A stretch of 64,000 nucleotides of DNA from positions 682,001-746,000 of the forward strand of contig NZ_JAEDOX010000001.1 of assembly GCF_017872555.1 (NCBI RefSeq), in the 5' to 3' direction. Below the pieces are notes generated by a model that was not told the origin of the DNA, searched no databases, and was given only the letters and a program-made list of their open reading frames with translations. Shown piece by piece: positions 53,017-62,620 of the stretch (its first letter is position 1; the number at the start of each line of letters is the position of its first letter). This DNA comes from Ruegeria sp. HKCCSA071 (GTDB taxonomy: Bacteria > Pseudomonadota > Alphaproteobacteria > Rhodobacterales > Rhodobacteraceae). The translations under genes were made by a program, and so were the position numbers.

Positions 53017-53919
53017 GGTATGGCACCCACCCTTACAGCTTTGACCAGCCAAATTCGACGCGAGATCGACGAGATGCCTGCGCAGATGCAAGTCGCGGCG
53101 AAATATATCATCGACCATCCCGGTGATTTCGGCCTGAACCCGGTCCGGGTGACCGCTGACCGGATCGGCATCAGCACCAGTGTTCTTGTTCGACTGGCGC
53201 AGCGTATGGGTTTCGACAGTTTTGACGCCTTCCGCCACCCATTTCGCCTTGCCCTCACAACAGACAGCGAAGACAGGATAGGTCAAGGGTGGCTAACCAC
53301 ATCACCCGGCCAAGACCTTTTCCACGGCGCACAGGCCAGATTCGCGCGCAATGAGATGAATGTTGTGTCCCGCTCTCTGCGTCTGATGGAGCCGAATTTG
53401 GCCAAGCGTGCCGTTGAGTACATGGTGTCTGCACGTCGCTGTTATGTGACCGCCACAAGGGCCAGCCATGCGCTGGCCTATTATTTTCACTACGCCGGCC
53501 GCATGGCCCATCCCGGATTACAGCTGATACCTCGGCACATGGGCTCGGCCATCGATGACCTTGTCGAGGCCACGTCCGAGGATTGTTTGTTTGCCGTCAC
53601 GGTCCATCCCTATTCCGCAGATACGATCCAGTCGATGCGCTTTGCCCGCGACCGCGCCATGAAGATTGTGTTGCTGTCGGATAGCGAGGTGATTGCCCCC
53701 GGCGTCAATCCGGATGTGGTTCTGAGCGTCAGCACCCGCACATTACATCCGTTTTCAAGCTTTTCTGGCGCGATGGCGGTTCTGGAATGCCTGCTCGGTC
53801 ATCTCTTTGATGCAGGGGGCGAAGCTGCCCGGGATAGGGTCGAACAGTTTCAGAAAGCGCGGGAGGACACCGGCGCGTATTGGCGACCCGGCGTGTTGCC
53901 AAGGATGAGAAAACCCTAG
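53005..53919 (+). CDS. RpiR-family transcriptional regulator
   Basis: A 304-residue regulator with the N-terminal HTH_6 domain (ALTSQIRREIDEMPAQMQVA, ITADRIGISTSVLVRLAQRM-like helices, FDSFDAFRHPFR) and a C-terminal SIS domain (about residues 130-270; YVTATRASHALAYYFHYAG, DDLVEATSEDCLFAVTVHP). SIS domains bind phosphosugars or related ligands. It is divergent from the BKACE/aminotransferase operon, which it most likely controls. Two ATGs (53005, 53020) are possible; neither has a good ribosome-binding site, the first has an A-rich lead. Confidence 0.88.
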   Translation: MFLFGMAPTLTALTSQIRREIDEMPAQMQVAAKYIIDHPGDFGLNPVRVTADRIGISTSVLVRLAQRMGFDSFDAFRHPFRLALTTDSEDRIGQGWLTTSPGQDLFHGAQARFARNEMNVVSRSLRLMEPNLAKRAVEYMVSARRCYVTATRASHALAYYFHYAGRMAHPGLQLIPRHMGSAIDDLVEATSEDCLFAVTVHPYSADTIQSMRFARDRAMKIVLLSDSEVIAPGVNPDVVLSVSTRTLHPFSSFSGAMAVLECLLGHLFDAGGEAARDRVEQFQKAREDTGAYWRPGVLPRMRKP

Positions 53920-53983
53920 AATATCAGTAATAAATTGGCCGCAAGCGCGGTGTGATATGCCATATCACGAACCTTGGCGGCGG

Positions 53984-54985
53984 TCAGTCGTTTCGTTTCG
54001 CTCGCGGCTGAGGTCTGGTCGGGATTTCCTTCAGCAATCCGCCAACACCCATTCCGGCAATATCTGCACCTGTTGTTTCAATCCCGCATGCAACACGCGA
54101 AAGCACCCAATCCGCCCCATTCAACGCCGGAGAGCGGGCGCATCCCGGCAAACCGATCACAGGTTGGCCCTGCAGGTTCCCCAGAAACAGCAGGTTTCCC
54201 GGATCAACCGGCATACCAAAGCGATCAATCGTCCCACCGGCCTGCCGAACGGCCGACGGTCCGACATCGTTCGGATCCGAGGTGGCCGATCCCGTCAGTA
54301 TCATCAGAAGATCGCCCTTCCCCTTAGAAATCGCGCGGGTCAAGGAATCTGTTCGATGCGGAACAATCTGCACCTCCGCAAGCTCCATTCCCAATGCCTC
54401 GACCCGTCCCCGAATGGCCGCAATCCCCTTCTCGTTCGGTGGGCCACCGGGAATTTCCGTGACAACAAGCCCGGCTGTCCGATGAACAGGCCGCGCCAAA
54501 CGCACAGCCCCTTGTGCCAGCCCGGCGGCGCGCCGAACATCAGCCTCGGGCACAGCGTATGAGATGACCTTGATGGTCGCCACCATGCCGTTCGCCCCCA
54601 TTTGCTGATACTGCGGAACGGTCGCAACGGTAATCATCGGATTGACCAGATTGAACAATTCAAGTGCATGAACATCAAGCACGGCAACTCCAGGCCCGTC
54701 GGCCAAAAGGTTTACCCGCCCGGTAAATGCCTCGGTAACCCGCAAGTTGGCTGAAGCTGGATCAGGTGCCAGCGCAGACGCCAGCTTGCGCGCCGCCTGA
54801 TCTTCATGGCAATCACCGGTATCCAGCCGGGCAACAATGACCTCGTTTAGACCAGCCTTTTCCAGTTGCGCCACATGTTCCGAGCGCAATTCAAGACCTT
54901 TGCGAAGCTTTCGCCCATCCGCTGTAACCGAATGCGCCAGAATGGCCCCCTCTGCCCGGGACACCGGCACAGGCCCAAATTTCAT
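53984..54985 (-). CDS. MoeA-like molybdopterin-binding protein
   Basis: A 333-residue protein with a MoCF-type molybdopterin-binding domain in its C-terminal half (GDLLMILTGSATSDPNDVGP; then PGNLLFLGNLQGQPVIGLPG and the altered ending CARSPALNGAD). The N-terminal half recalls MoeA domain segments (VSRAEGAILAHSVTADGRKL). In related cox/xdh clusters this module is often fused to a MobA-type cytidylyltransferase; here it ends after the binding domain and no such gene follows. It overlaps the stop/start with xdhC (ATGA). Likely task: cofactor maturation for a molybdenum hydroxylase. Confidence 0.8.
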   Translation of the reverse strand: MKFGPVPVSRAEGAILAHSVTADGRKLRKGLELRSEHVAQLEKAGLNEVIVARLDTGDCHEDQAARKLASALAPDPASANLRVTEAFTGRVNLLADGPGVAVLDVHALELFNLVNPMITVATVPQYQQMGANGMVATIKVISYAVPEADVRRAAGLAQGAVRLARPVHRTAGLVVTEIPGGPPNEKGIAAIRGRVEALGMELAEVQIVPHRTDSLTRAISKGKGDLLMILTGSATSDPNDVGPSAVRQAGGTIDRFGMPVDPGNLLFLGNLQGQPVIGLPGCARSPALNGADWVLSRVACGIETTGADIAGMGVGGLLKEIPTRPQPRAKRND

Positions 54986-55950
54986 GATTTCCCTCGAAGA
55001 ACTGCAGTGATTTGCGCCAGTATCGCAACCGCGATTTCCGAGGGACCGGCGGCCCCGATATCCAGGCCAATGGGCCCATGAATGCCAGAGATTTGCGCAT
55101 CGGTGAAACCGGCCGCTTTCATACGCTCAATGCGCTTGGCATGGGTGCGTGTTGACCCTAATGCACCAATATAGAACACATCGGCGTCCAATGCGGCTTG
55201 TAGCGCCGGATCATCAAGTTTTGGGTCATGTGTCAGCAAGACAATCGCGGTCCGCGCGTCCAATTCCAGCTTCGCAACGGCTTCATCCGGCCAATCCGTC
55301 AGGATCGTTTCGCCGGGAAAACGCGCACTGGACGCGAAGGAGTCACGTGGGTCGATGATGGTTGGATCGTAGCCCGCAATCCGCGCCATCGGCACCAGAG
55401 CCTGCGCAATGTGAACCGCCCCAACGACCAGCAACCTAAGCGGCGGGTTGTGCACTGCGACAAAGGTCTGGCCATCTTCTTCGAACCCTGACCGATCCAT
55501 GCGCAGCCTGTCGGTATAAGCATTGCGGCGCAACGCCCTGCGCCCGGTCTCGACATTGACTTCGTAGGCAATGGGTGCACGAGCGGCCCGAGCGGCAACC
55601 AGTTCCGCCAACATAGGTTCGGGCAGGACTTGTCCTATGGGTTCGACAAGAATGCGTATGGTCCCCCCACAGGCCAAACCAACCGCAAAGGCATCGTCGT
55701 CACTGACCCCGAATTCAAGCAAACGCGCTTCGCCTTCGTCAATGGCTTCAAGCGCCTCGACGATAACAGCACCTTCGACACATCCGCCAGAAACGGAACC
55801 TTCGATCCGACCATCGCCACCAATCACCAATTGGGATCCCACCCGCCGCGGCGCACTGCCCCAAGTTTCGACAACTGTAGCGAGCGCCGCGCCGCGCCCG
55901 CTGCGGTGCCAGTCAAGCGCCGTTTCAGGACTGTTGTCGAATCGCTTCAT
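54982..55950 (-). CDS. XdhC/CoxI-family molybdenum hydroxylase maturation factor
   Basis: A 322-residue XdhC/CoxI protein: N-terminal domain with ATVVETWGSAPRRVGSQLVI and VSGGCVEGAVIVEAL, then a Rossmann C-domain (LLVVGAVHIAQALVPMARIA; DVFYIGALGSTRTH). Such factors bind molybdenum cofactor, aid its sulfuration and insert it into xanthine-dehydrogenase or CO-dehydrogenase enzymes. The start at 55950 follows GGAGG. Its overlap with the MoeA-like gene shows they are one operon; neither coxLMS nor xdhAB genes are in the window. Confidence 0.9.
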   Translation of the reverse strand: MKRFDNSPETALDWHRSGRGAALATVVETWGSAPRRVGSQLVIGGDGRIEGSVSGGCVEGAVIVEALEAIDEGEARLLEFGVSDDDAFAVGLACGGTIRILVEPIGQVLPEPMLAELVAARAARAPIAYEVNVETGRRALRRNAYTDRLRMDRSGFEEDGQTFVAVHNPPLRLLVVGAVHIAQALVPMARIAGYDPTIIDPRDSFASSARFPGETILTDWPDEAVAKLELDARTAIVLLTHDPKLDDPALQAALDADVFYIGALGSTRTHAKRIERMKAAGFTDAQISGIHGPIGLDIGAAGPSEIAVAILAQITAVLRGKS

Positions 55951-56174
55951 CGGAACCTCCGGATGACCTATGACACCAACATAAGCGGGATTTGCGGGAT
56001 GAAAAGCGCACCAAGCTTACCAAAAGGTCTATATTGGACCCCATTAGGCAACGCCACGGCCTGAAAGATATTCAACAAATCATAGCATTGATTGTTTGTG
56101 ACCCGAGTTCTAGCCTGTAGAGGCAACCGGCATCAGGTCTGGCTTGCATACCAAACAATTCATAGATCGGAGAC

Positions 56175-56681
56175 ATGCAGTTGAAACGTTTTCTTGCACT
56201 GGGCGCGGCAGTTGGTCTTTTGACTTCAACCGCGGCGTGGGCTGACACATTCCAACGCTATGGAGAGGTTGAAGGCTGGAAAGTCTTCATCGACAATGAA
56301 AAGAAATCCTGCCTGATCGAGGCCGTTGATGATGCGGAAAACGTCGTTCAGATGGGTCTGACCGAAGATCGCGGTGTGGGATATGTCGGCGTTTTCACCA
56401 AGGCTGAAACCGATATCAAACGTGGCGAGACGCAAGAAGTCGCCATCCTGCTGGGCGACAACATCTATCTGGGTGAAGCGACCGGCATGAAAGGTAACAT
56501 CACCAAAGGCTATTCCGGTGGTTATGTCCTGTCGGACAGCCCTCAGTTCGCGGATGATCTGGCAAAGAAGAAGGTCATGATCGTGTTCCCCGAGACATCC
56601 TATGCCTTCACGGTCGATCTGACAGGCACTTACAAAGCCATGGAAATGGCTCGGAAGTGCAACGAAGAGCAGCTGACGTAA
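56175..56681 (+). CDS. Periplasmic hypothetical protein
   Basis: A 168-residue exported protein: signal peptide (LKRFLALGAAVGLLTSTAAWA), then WKVFIDNEKKSCLIEAVDDA and GVGYVGVFTKAETDIKRGET, both suggesting a beta-rich domain. Two Cys (Cys in KKSCLIE and in ARKCNEE) could bridge. The W-V-x(n)-C pattern faintly recalls IalB-type proteins, but I do not claim that family. A CGGAG ribosome-binding site precedes the ATG. It stands alone between two leftward maturation operons, with 4 nt to the CoxE-like stop. Confidence 0.7.
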   Translation: MQLKRFLALGAAVGLLTSTAAWADTFQRYGEVEGWKVFIDNEKKSCLIEAVDDAENVVQMGLTEDRGVGYVGVFTKAETDIKRGETQEVAILLGDNIYLGEATGMKGNITKGYSGGYVLSDSPQFADDLAKKKVMIVFPETSYAFTVDLTGTYKAMEMARKCNEEQLT

Positions 56682-56685
56682 TCGG

Positions 56686-57945
56686 CTAGTCGGAAAGCGC
56701 GGCCATCAGCCGTGCTTTCTGGCCCTGGTCACCGGATTGTGAAATCGCTGCGGCCAAGTCTTCGAGTGAGGCAATCGAATGCCCTGCGCGAAAACTGTCT
56801 ACATGCGGCAGCATCGCGGCAACCCCTTGCGCCTTGGGCGCGAACCCGTCCCAACGCAACAAGGGATTCAGCCAGATCAGGCGTTTTGAGGACAGGTGCA
56901 CACGTTCAATCTCTTTCCTGAGGAGCTCTGGATCACCCCGCTCGAGCCCGTCGGTGATCAGCAGAACGACCGCCCCTTGCCCCATCACCCGGCGTGACCA
57001 GTCCCGATTGAATTGATGCAGGCACTCTCCGATGCGAGTGCCACCCTCCCAATCCTGTGCCTCGGCCCCTGCGGCGGTAAGTGCTGCGTCTACATCCCGT
57101 TGGTGCAGGTGGCGCGTTATGTTGGTCAGGCGTGTGCCGAATGTGAAGGCATGGACCTTGGCCCAACCCGCACCCTTGGCGTTCGATACCGTGTGCAGGA
57201 AATGCAGGATGATCCGACTGTACTGGCTCATCGAGCCGGAAATATCGCAAAGCGCGACAAGATTTGGCCAGCGTGGTTTGGGTTGTAGCCTGGCTATGTC
57301 GCGCAACTCACCCCCTTGCCGCATGGCCGCGCGCAAGGTGCGGGCACGGTCGATGCGGTGCCCCAGATGACTGGTCTGCCCGCGGCGTGATTCAATTGGC
57401 TTTACTGGCAGTGTCATCCCCGCCAAAACGCGCTTGGCCTGCGCGATTTCGGCGGTGCTCATCTGCTCGAAGTCCAGATTGCGCAGCCGCTCCTCGGACG
57501 AAGCGGTTTGGGTTGCGTCGATTTCGATCTCGGTTTCGCCTTCCTCTTGTCCGGCAGCCTCCGGCAAATCACGCTCAACCCCGTCCAGCAGCGCCTCAGC
57601 CGCGCGCTTTTCACCGGCATCGGCCTTGCGTTCTTCCTGAACGCCGCGAATTGCAGGAAGCATCATCGCCATCATGTGTTCCATGTAACGCGGGTCTCGC
57701 CAGTACATTCGGAAGACTTGCGCAAAAACCACGCGGTGTTCCGGGCGGTTCACGAAACAGGCGTGTAAGGTCCAGTAGAAATCCTGTTTCTCGGAAAAAC
57801 CTGCCGCCTGCACGGCACGAATAGCGTCGATCACACGACCGGGTCCGATTGGCAACCCTGCCTTTCTGAGTGCGCGAGCAAAATGGGTGATGTTGTGCGC
57901 CAGCTTTGGGTTGTCCGGGATATCCAGCGGAAGTTGTTCGGCCAT
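56686..57945 (-). CDS. VWA-domain CoxE-like protein
   Basis: A 419-residue CoxE-type protein. The N-terminal half is helical with LLDGVERDLPEAAGQEEGET, an acidic region; the C-terminal half is a von Willebrand A domain with the MIDAS start VALCDISGSMSQYSRIILHF, GGTRIGECLHQFNRDW and LITDGLERGD. In Oligotropha, CoxE works with the AAA+ CoxD to insert copper and sulfur into CO dehydrogenase. Just upstream lies a MoxR/CoxD ATPase; the two are the classic pair. Start at 57945 with a weak ribosome-binding site next to a repeat. Confidence 0.88.
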   Translation of the reverse strand: MAEQLPLDIPDNPKLAHNITHFARALRKAGLPIGPGRVIDAIRAVQAAGFSEKQDFYWTLHACFVNRPEHRVVFAQVFRMYWRDPRYMEHMMAMMLPAIRGVQEERKADAGEKRAAEALLDGVERDLPEAAGQEEGETEIEIDATQTASSEERLRNLDFEQMSTAEIAQAKRVLAGMTLPVKPIESRRGQTSHLGHRIDRARTLRAAMRQGGELRDIARLQPKPRWPNLVALCDISGSMSQYSRIILHFLHTVSNAKGAGWAKVHAFTFGTRLTNITRHLHQRDVDAALTAAGAEAQDWEGGTRIGECLHQFNRDWSRRVMGQGAVVLLITDGLERGDPELLRKEIERVHLSSKRLIWLNPLLRWDGFAPKAQGVAAMLPHVDSFRAGHSIASLEDLAAAISQSGDQGQKARLMAALSD

Positions 57946-57952
57946 CAGACGC

Positions 57953-58003
57953 TATGGGGGCTCTGCCCCCATACCCCCGGAGTATTTGGAAAAAGATGAA
58001 ACA
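57953..58003. repeat. Roseobacter-type intergenic repeat with GGGGGC hairpin
   Basis: A perfect inverted repeat TATGGGGGC-TCT-GCCCCCATA (57953-57973) is followed by CCCCCGGAGTATTTGG and AAAAAGATGAAA. From memory this string recurs between genes of Rhodobacteraceae; the window has only one copy, so repetition was not shown here. It fills the gap between the MoxR-like and CoxE-like genes, with no T tract. Confidence 0.5.
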
Positions 58004-58912
58004 TCAGACCGGTTCGAGCGTGGCCTTGGCCTCGTCGAGGATGCGTTTGGCCTCGGACCCCTGAAGTTTTTGAATGTCGTCCTGATATTTGAGGATCGCA
58101 CCCAGCGTGTCGCCGATCACCTCGGGGCTGAGGTTCATCACATCCAGCGCCAACAGGCATTTCGCCCAGTCGATGGTCTCGGCCACACCGGGTTTCTTGA
58201 ATAAATCCTCGGTGCGCAAACGTTGAACGAAGGCTACAACCTCGCGACTGAGCCCTCCCGCAGCTTCAGGCGCGCGCGCATGCAGAATTTCGATTTCACG
58301 TTCGAAATCGGGATAATCGACCCAGTGATACAGGCAGCGACGCTTGAGGGCATCGTGCACTTCGCGGGTCCGGTTCGACGTGACAATCACAATCGGTGGT
58401 TCGGGTGCTGCAACAGTGCCCAGTTCAGGAATCGTGACCTGAAAATCACTCAGAGCTTCCAGTAGAAACGCTTCGAACGGTTCATCGGTCCGGTCCAGTT
58501 CGTCGATCAGAAGAACCGGCGCTCCGTTTTCGTCCGGGCGCATTGCCTGCAACAAGGGGCGTTCGATCAAGTATTCGTCCGAGAACAGTTCAGTCTGCAA
58601 CGCGCCCCGGTCGGCCCCACCTGCGGCCTCGGCCGTTCGGATCGCGACCATCTGCGCCGGAAAGTTCCATTCGTAAACGGCAGAAGGCGCATCCAGACCT
58701 TCGTAGCATTGCAGACGGATCAGGCGCCGGTTCAACCCGGATGCCAGAGCCTTGGCGATCTCGGTCTTTCCCACCCCAGCCTCGCCTTCCAGAAACAACG
58801 GGCGTCCAAGCTTCAGCGACAGGAACACAACCGTCGCAAGGGCGCGACCACAGACATAGCCCTGACGACCCAGCATCTGCTGCACGGCATCGATGGAAAC
58901 TGGCTGTGTCAT
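58004..58912 (-). CDS. MoxR-family AAA+ ATPase (CoxD-like)
   Basis: A 302-residue AAA+ ATPase: Walker A LEGEAGVGKTEIAKALA, then VYEWNFPAQMV, Walker B PVLLIDELDRTDEPFEAFLL, sensor 1 IVIVTSNRTREVHDALKRR (also the Arg finger) and a C-terminal lid. CoxD, its closest functional model, unfolds apo-CO dehydrogenase for cofactor sulfuration. Start at 58912 with AGAGGGG upstream (an ATG 18 codons earlier is rejected). It is divergent from pyrC and followed by the CoxE-like gene after a 58-nt repeat gap. Confidence 0.9.
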   Translation of the reverse strand: MTQPVSIDAVQQMLGRQGYVCGRALATVVFLSLKLGRPLFLEGEAGVGKTEIAKALASGLNRRLIRLQCYEGLDAPSAVYEWNFPAQMVAIRTAEAAGGADRGALQTELFSDEYLIERPLLQAMRPDENGAPVLLIDELDRTDEPFEAFLLEALSDFQVTIPELGTVAAPEPPIVIVTSNRTREVHDALKRRCLYHWVDYPDFEREIEILHARAPEAAGGLSREVVAFVQRLRTEDLFKKPGVAETIDWAKCLLALDVMNLSPEVIGDTLGAILKYQDDIQKLQGSEAKRILDEAKATLEPV

Positions 58913-59075
58913 GGAACCCCTCTCTGCTATAGGGATAAACAGGTCATGCAACCGTCTGGCCGTCAAGACCTCAACCTAGGTCGGGGCTACGACGTTCAGG
59001 TCGGTTGACAAGATTTTCTTTGTGGCTTGCGCGGACGCAGTTGGTCTTTTGCAACAGCTATGCTAGCGGAAGGCC

Positions 59076-60113
59076 ATGACCGACACCCTTACGCTCCACC
59101 GCCCCGACGACTGGCACCTGCATCTGCGCGATGGCGCGATGCTACAAGCCGTTCTGCCCGAAACCGCGCGCCATTTCGCCCGTGCGATCATTATGCCGAA
59201 CCTAGTGCCGCCGGTTGTGCGCGGCGATCAGGCCGCCGCTTATCGCGACCGCATTCTGGCGGCCCTGCCCGACGGTATGACGTTCGAGCCGCTGATGACC
59301 CTGTATCTGACCGAAGATACAGACGCCGCAGATGTCGCAGCGGCCCATGCCAGCGGTGTGATCAAAGCCGTCAAGCTGTATCCTGCCGGGGCTACGACCA
59401 ACTCTGCCTCGGGTGTGCGCGATTTCGACAAAGTGCGCCCGGTGCTTGAGAAGATGGCCGAAATCGGCTTGCCCATGTGCGTACATGGCGAGGTGACGGA
59501 TCCCGAGATTGATATATTTGACCGTGAAGCCGTGTTCATCGACCGTGTTCTGGATCCGATCCGCAGATCGACACCGGGCCTGCGTGTGGTGATGGAACAT
59601 ATCACCACGTCCAATGGTGTGGATTATGTCAAAGCCAACGCGATTGATCTGGGTGCAACGATCACGGCGCATCACCTGATTATCAACCGCAACCACATCT
59701 TGGTTGGTGGCATCAAACCGCATTACTATTGCCTTCCCGTTGCCAAGCGCGAGGAACACCGTCTGGCCCTGCTAACCGCCGCAACGTCGGGCGATGCGCG
59801 GTTTTTTTTGGGTACAGACAGCGCCCCGCACACGGATGCAAACAAGGAAATGGCTTGCGGCTGTGCCGGTTGTTTCACGGCGACCAACACTATGTCTTTG
59901 GTCGCCGAGATGTTTGACCGGGAAGGTGCTTTGGACAAGCTGGAAGGCTTTATGTCGCTCAACGGGCCAGGTTTCTATCGCTTGCCCGTGAACCAAGAGA
60001 TGATCACCCTGACCAAGGGTGAGCCCGTTTCGTATCCCTCAAAGATTGACACAGGCGATGGACCGGTCACTGTGTTTGACCCGGGCTTTCCGTTGCACTG
60101 GCGCGTGGCTTAA
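59076..60113 (+). CDS. pyrC: Dihydroorotase
   Basis: A 345-residue class II dihydroorotase that cyclises carbamoyl aspartate in pyrimidine synthesis. Visible: [17 protein letters not shown] (HxH metal ligands), [24 protein letters not shown] (carboxylated Lys region), [24 protein letters not shown], and FLGTDSAPH with the catalytic Asp. A GGAAGG ribosome-binding site precedes the ATG. The 3' end overlaps convergent prpD-like gene by 4 bp. No other pyr gene is near. Confidence 0.96.
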   Translation: MTDTLTLHRPDDWHLHLRDGAMLQAVLPETARHFARAIIMPNLVPPVVRGDQAAAYRDRILAALPDGMTFEPLMTLYLTEDTDAADVAAAHASGVIKAVKLYPAGATTNSASGVRDFDKVRPVLEKMAEIGLPMCVHGEVTDPEIDIFDREAVFIDRVLDPIRRSTPGLRVVMEHITTSNGVDYVKANAIDLGATITAHHLIINRNHILVGGIKPHYYCLPVAKREEHRLALLTAATSGDARFFLGTDSAPHTDANKEMACGCAGCFTATNTMSLVAEMFDREGALDKLEGFMSLNGPGFYRLPVNQEMITLTKGEPVSYPSKIDTGDGPVTVFDPGFPLHWRVA

Positions 60114-61402
60114 CCCGCCATTCGTTCGGCCAAATCGCGTGCACGTCCCCCTGTGCGCAGCATCGACCAGATCGTGTCCGCCTCATCCGCGCCGATCAGC
60201 TTGGTCGCTTTGTCGCGTACGCGATCCTCGCGGTCAGACAGCGATATTGGGTTCAGCAGATCATGCGTTGCTTCGCGGCGAATGCCATCGCGACGCAGCA
60301 GGGACAGATGCGACTGCGTTTCTGACAGGCTTTCATCTGCCTCGACCGTGATGCGGTCGCGCAAAGACGTTATACGCGGGTCGAGGCAGACCTTGTCAGT
60401 GAAACTGCCTGGCAAAGCCGTATCATATCCCAGCGCCTGCATCGCGATCACTGTCCGATAGGAAAACTTGGCCCCCAGTCCGGTTGTCGGTGACAGCTGA
60501 TTGCACACACTCATCCAGCGCGGATGCGTTTTTATCTGGATCTCGGCGACCTCGGGTTCTGCTATGTCCAACTCCCGCGCGGCTTCCAGCGCGGCGTGAA
60601 GACCGTGGCAACAGGCGTGAAACTTGTGGCTGACCGTTTCAAACAGCCATTCATCGCCCAACCCATCCAGAGCAGTTTGGTCTGCCGCGCCTTGATGCGT
60701 TGCGCCAAACCCAAAAGGACCTTCCAGCGCGTCGGCGTTGGCCTGAAAACCGCGCTGCACCAGCAAGGCTGTCTCGACCCCTGCCGAGGCGGCAAGTCCG
60801 GCGTTATACGGCTTGCCCATGGTTCCGAACTGCGCCTTCAGTCCTGCCGCACGCGTTGCCGTCAGACCCAGAACCATTCGCATCTGGTTTGCGTCAAAAC
60901 CCAGCAAACGACCGACAGCGACAGCCGCCCCAAAGGCACCGGATGTTGCCGTCTGGTGAAATCCTGCCTGATAGTGGCCGCGCCCCAGCCACAAGCCAAT
61001 TCGGATTGAGGTTTCCATACCCACCAAAGCGGCTTCGAGCATGTCGACAAGAATACGGTCATCCCATTCTGCCACCGCAAGGGCTGCGGGCAAAATGGCG
61101 ACGGAAGGATGTCCGATATGGGCGAAATGCGTGTCATCGTAATCCAGCGCGTGGGACACCGTGCCATTGACCAACGCCGCACCACGCAGCGGCGCCGAGC
61201 CGCCGCCAAAGAGATGCGCCTGAGGGTTTCCGCCCTCGGACAATATCATGTCGCGAACCGTGGTTGAGACGGGTTCGCGCGCACCTGCCCGGCCCACAGC
61301 GACCCAGTCAAGAACAGAAAGCGACGTGACGATTCTTGCCTGAGCCGACGTCAAAACCGGACCTGCCACGAAGGTGGCTAATGATGCTGTAAATCCCGTC
61401 AT
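60110..61402 (-). CDS. MmgE/PrpD-family protein
   Basis: A 430-residue member of the 2-methylcitrate dehydratase family: [34 protein letters not shown] with the metal/active-site motif (DYDDTH), [16 protein letters not shown], and [20 protein letters not shown]. Family members dehydrate citrate-like acids, but many have other or unknown substrates, and no prp genes are adjacent; so neither methylcitrate nor cis-aconitate is assured. The start at 61402 has no clear ribosome-binding site. It is convergent with pyrC. Confidence 0.87.
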   Translation of the reverse strand: MTGFTASLATFVAGPVLTSAQARIVTSLSVLDWVAVGRAGAREPVSTTVRDMILSEGGNPQAHLFGGGSAPLRGAALVNGTVSHALDYDDTHFAHIGHPSVAILPAALAVAEWDDRILVDMLEAALVGMETSIRIGLWLGRGHYQAGFHQTATSGAFGAAVAVGRLLGFDANQMRMVLGLTATRAAGLKAQFGTMGKPYNAGLAASAGVETALLVQRGFQANADALEGPFGFGATHQGAADQTALDGLGDEWLFETVSHKFHACCHGLHAALEAARELDIAEPEVAEIQIKTHPRWMSVCNQLSPTTGLGAKFSYRTVIAMQALGYDTALPGSFTDKVCLDPRITSLRDRITVEADESLSETQSHLSLLRRDGIRREATHDLLNPISLSDREDRVRDKATKLIGADEADTIWSMLRTGGRARDLAERMAG

Positions 61403-61439
61403 GCGCGTAGTCTAGCGTGCGCCTGACAAGGGTAAAGAC

Positions 61440-61886
61440 CTAGCTGTAGAGTTCTTGCGCACGCGCCTCGAACGCGCGCACGATCCGATGCATGGCTTCG
61501 TTGAAAACCACGCCGATTATTCCTTGCAGGATGGCATTCTTGAACTCGAAATCCACATGGAACGATACGTTGCAGCCCCCTTCAGGCGCGTCCTCGAACT
61601 GCCAGTCGGATTTCATGTATTTGAAGGGGCCGTCCAGGTATTCGGTGTCGATTTTCTTTTGATCCGCAAACAGGGTTACTTTGCTGCCAAAACGTTCCCG
61701 GAAAACCTTGAACGAGATGACCAGATCGGCCTCCATCACCTCAGCCTCTTCCAGCGCATAGGTATTGCGAATGCGGGCAGCAGCGCACCACGGCAGAAAT
61801 TGGGGGTACTTGGCCACGTCGGCAACCAAGTCGTACATCTGCTGGGCTGTATACGGCAGGTGGCGGGTTTCCGAATGGATAGGCAT
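61440..61886 (-). CDS. COQ10/RatA-type START-domain protein
   Basis: A 148-residue SRPBCC protein of the COQ10/ubiquinone-binding branch: [53 protein letters not shown] and [15 protein letters not shown]. Homologues bind ubiquinone and support respiratory efficiency; the same fold was once called RatA, a toxin in E. coli, so the database label toxin is doubtful here. The start at 61886 ([11 protein letters not shown]) matches homologues; a longer open frame extends into the divergent hpt promoter. It is divergent from hpt with 72 nt between starts. Confidence 0.9.
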   Translation of the reverse strand: MPIHSETRHLPYTAQQMYDLVADVAKYPQFLPWCAAARIRNTYALEEAEVMEADLVISFKVFRERFGSKVTLFADQKKIDTEYLDGPFKYMKSDWQFEDAPEGGCNVSFHVDFEFKNAILQGIIGVVFNEAMHRIVRAFEARAQELYS

Positions 61887-61958
61887 GGCGTCCGGTATTT
61901 GCAGGTGACAATGGCGCGTCATGTCGTATGTTGCGCGCCAAAGATCAAGGGGGCTGCG

Positions 61959-62501
61959 ATGACTGACCGCGCATATATGATAGATGAGATGATCTCGGCA
62001 AAGGCCATCGCTGCTCGAATCGAGGAGCTGTGTCGCGACATTTCGGCAGAGTTCAAAGACACCGACAAATTGGTGGTCGTGGGTCTGCTGCGCGGCAGCT
62101 TTGTATTCATCGCCGACCTTGTGCGCGAACTTGACCTTCCGATCGAGGTGGATTTCCTTGAAGCTTCTTCTTACGGAGACGCGATGGAGAGCAGCCGGGA
62201 AGTTCGTATTCTCAAAGACTTGCGCGGCGCAATTGAAGGGCGCGACGTGCTGGTTGTCGAGGATATCGTTGACACCGGCCATACGTTGAACCATGTCACC
62301 AAGTTGCTGCAAAGCCGTAACCCCGCGCGCCTGAAATCCATCGCCCTGCTGGACAAGCCGAGCCGCCGCGAAGTGGATTTCCGATCAGACTGGATCGGTT
62401 TTGAGATACCAGACGAATTTGTCGTGGGTTATGGAATTGACTACGCCCAACGCAACCGCAACCTGCCCTATATTGGCAAAGTCCGCTTTACGGACGAATA
62501 G
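61959..62501 (+). CDS. hpt: Hypoxanthine phosphoribosyltransferase
   Basis: A 180-residue purine salvage enzyme that makes IMP or GMP from base and PRPP. Type I PRT features: [20 protein letters not shown], the PRPP loop [30 protein letters not shown], and [20 protein letters not shown] in the hood. The start at 61959 has AAGGGGG 5 nt upstream; an in-frame ATG far upstream runs through the COQ10-like gene on the other strand. It fits the nucleoside hydrolase and cytosine deaminase elsewhere in the window as salvage functions. Confidence 0.95.
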   Translation: MTDRAYMIDEMISAKAIAARIEELCRDISAEFKDTDKLVVVGLLRGSFVFIADLVRELDLPIEVDFLEASSYGDAMESSREVRILKDLRGAIEGRDVLVVEDIVDTGHTLNHVTKLLQSRNPARLKSIALLDKPSRREVDFRSDWIGFEIPDEFVVGYGIDYAQRNRNLPYIGKVRFTDE

Positions 62502-62620
62502 CCGAACGGGAAATTTGCCGATCTCGTGCTCAGGCCCGTTTAAAATTCATTATTTCGAATATCATTGGACAATCATCGCCTCGTCGCTTTACCTTTCAGG
62601 TAATAACAGGAGTATTGTTG

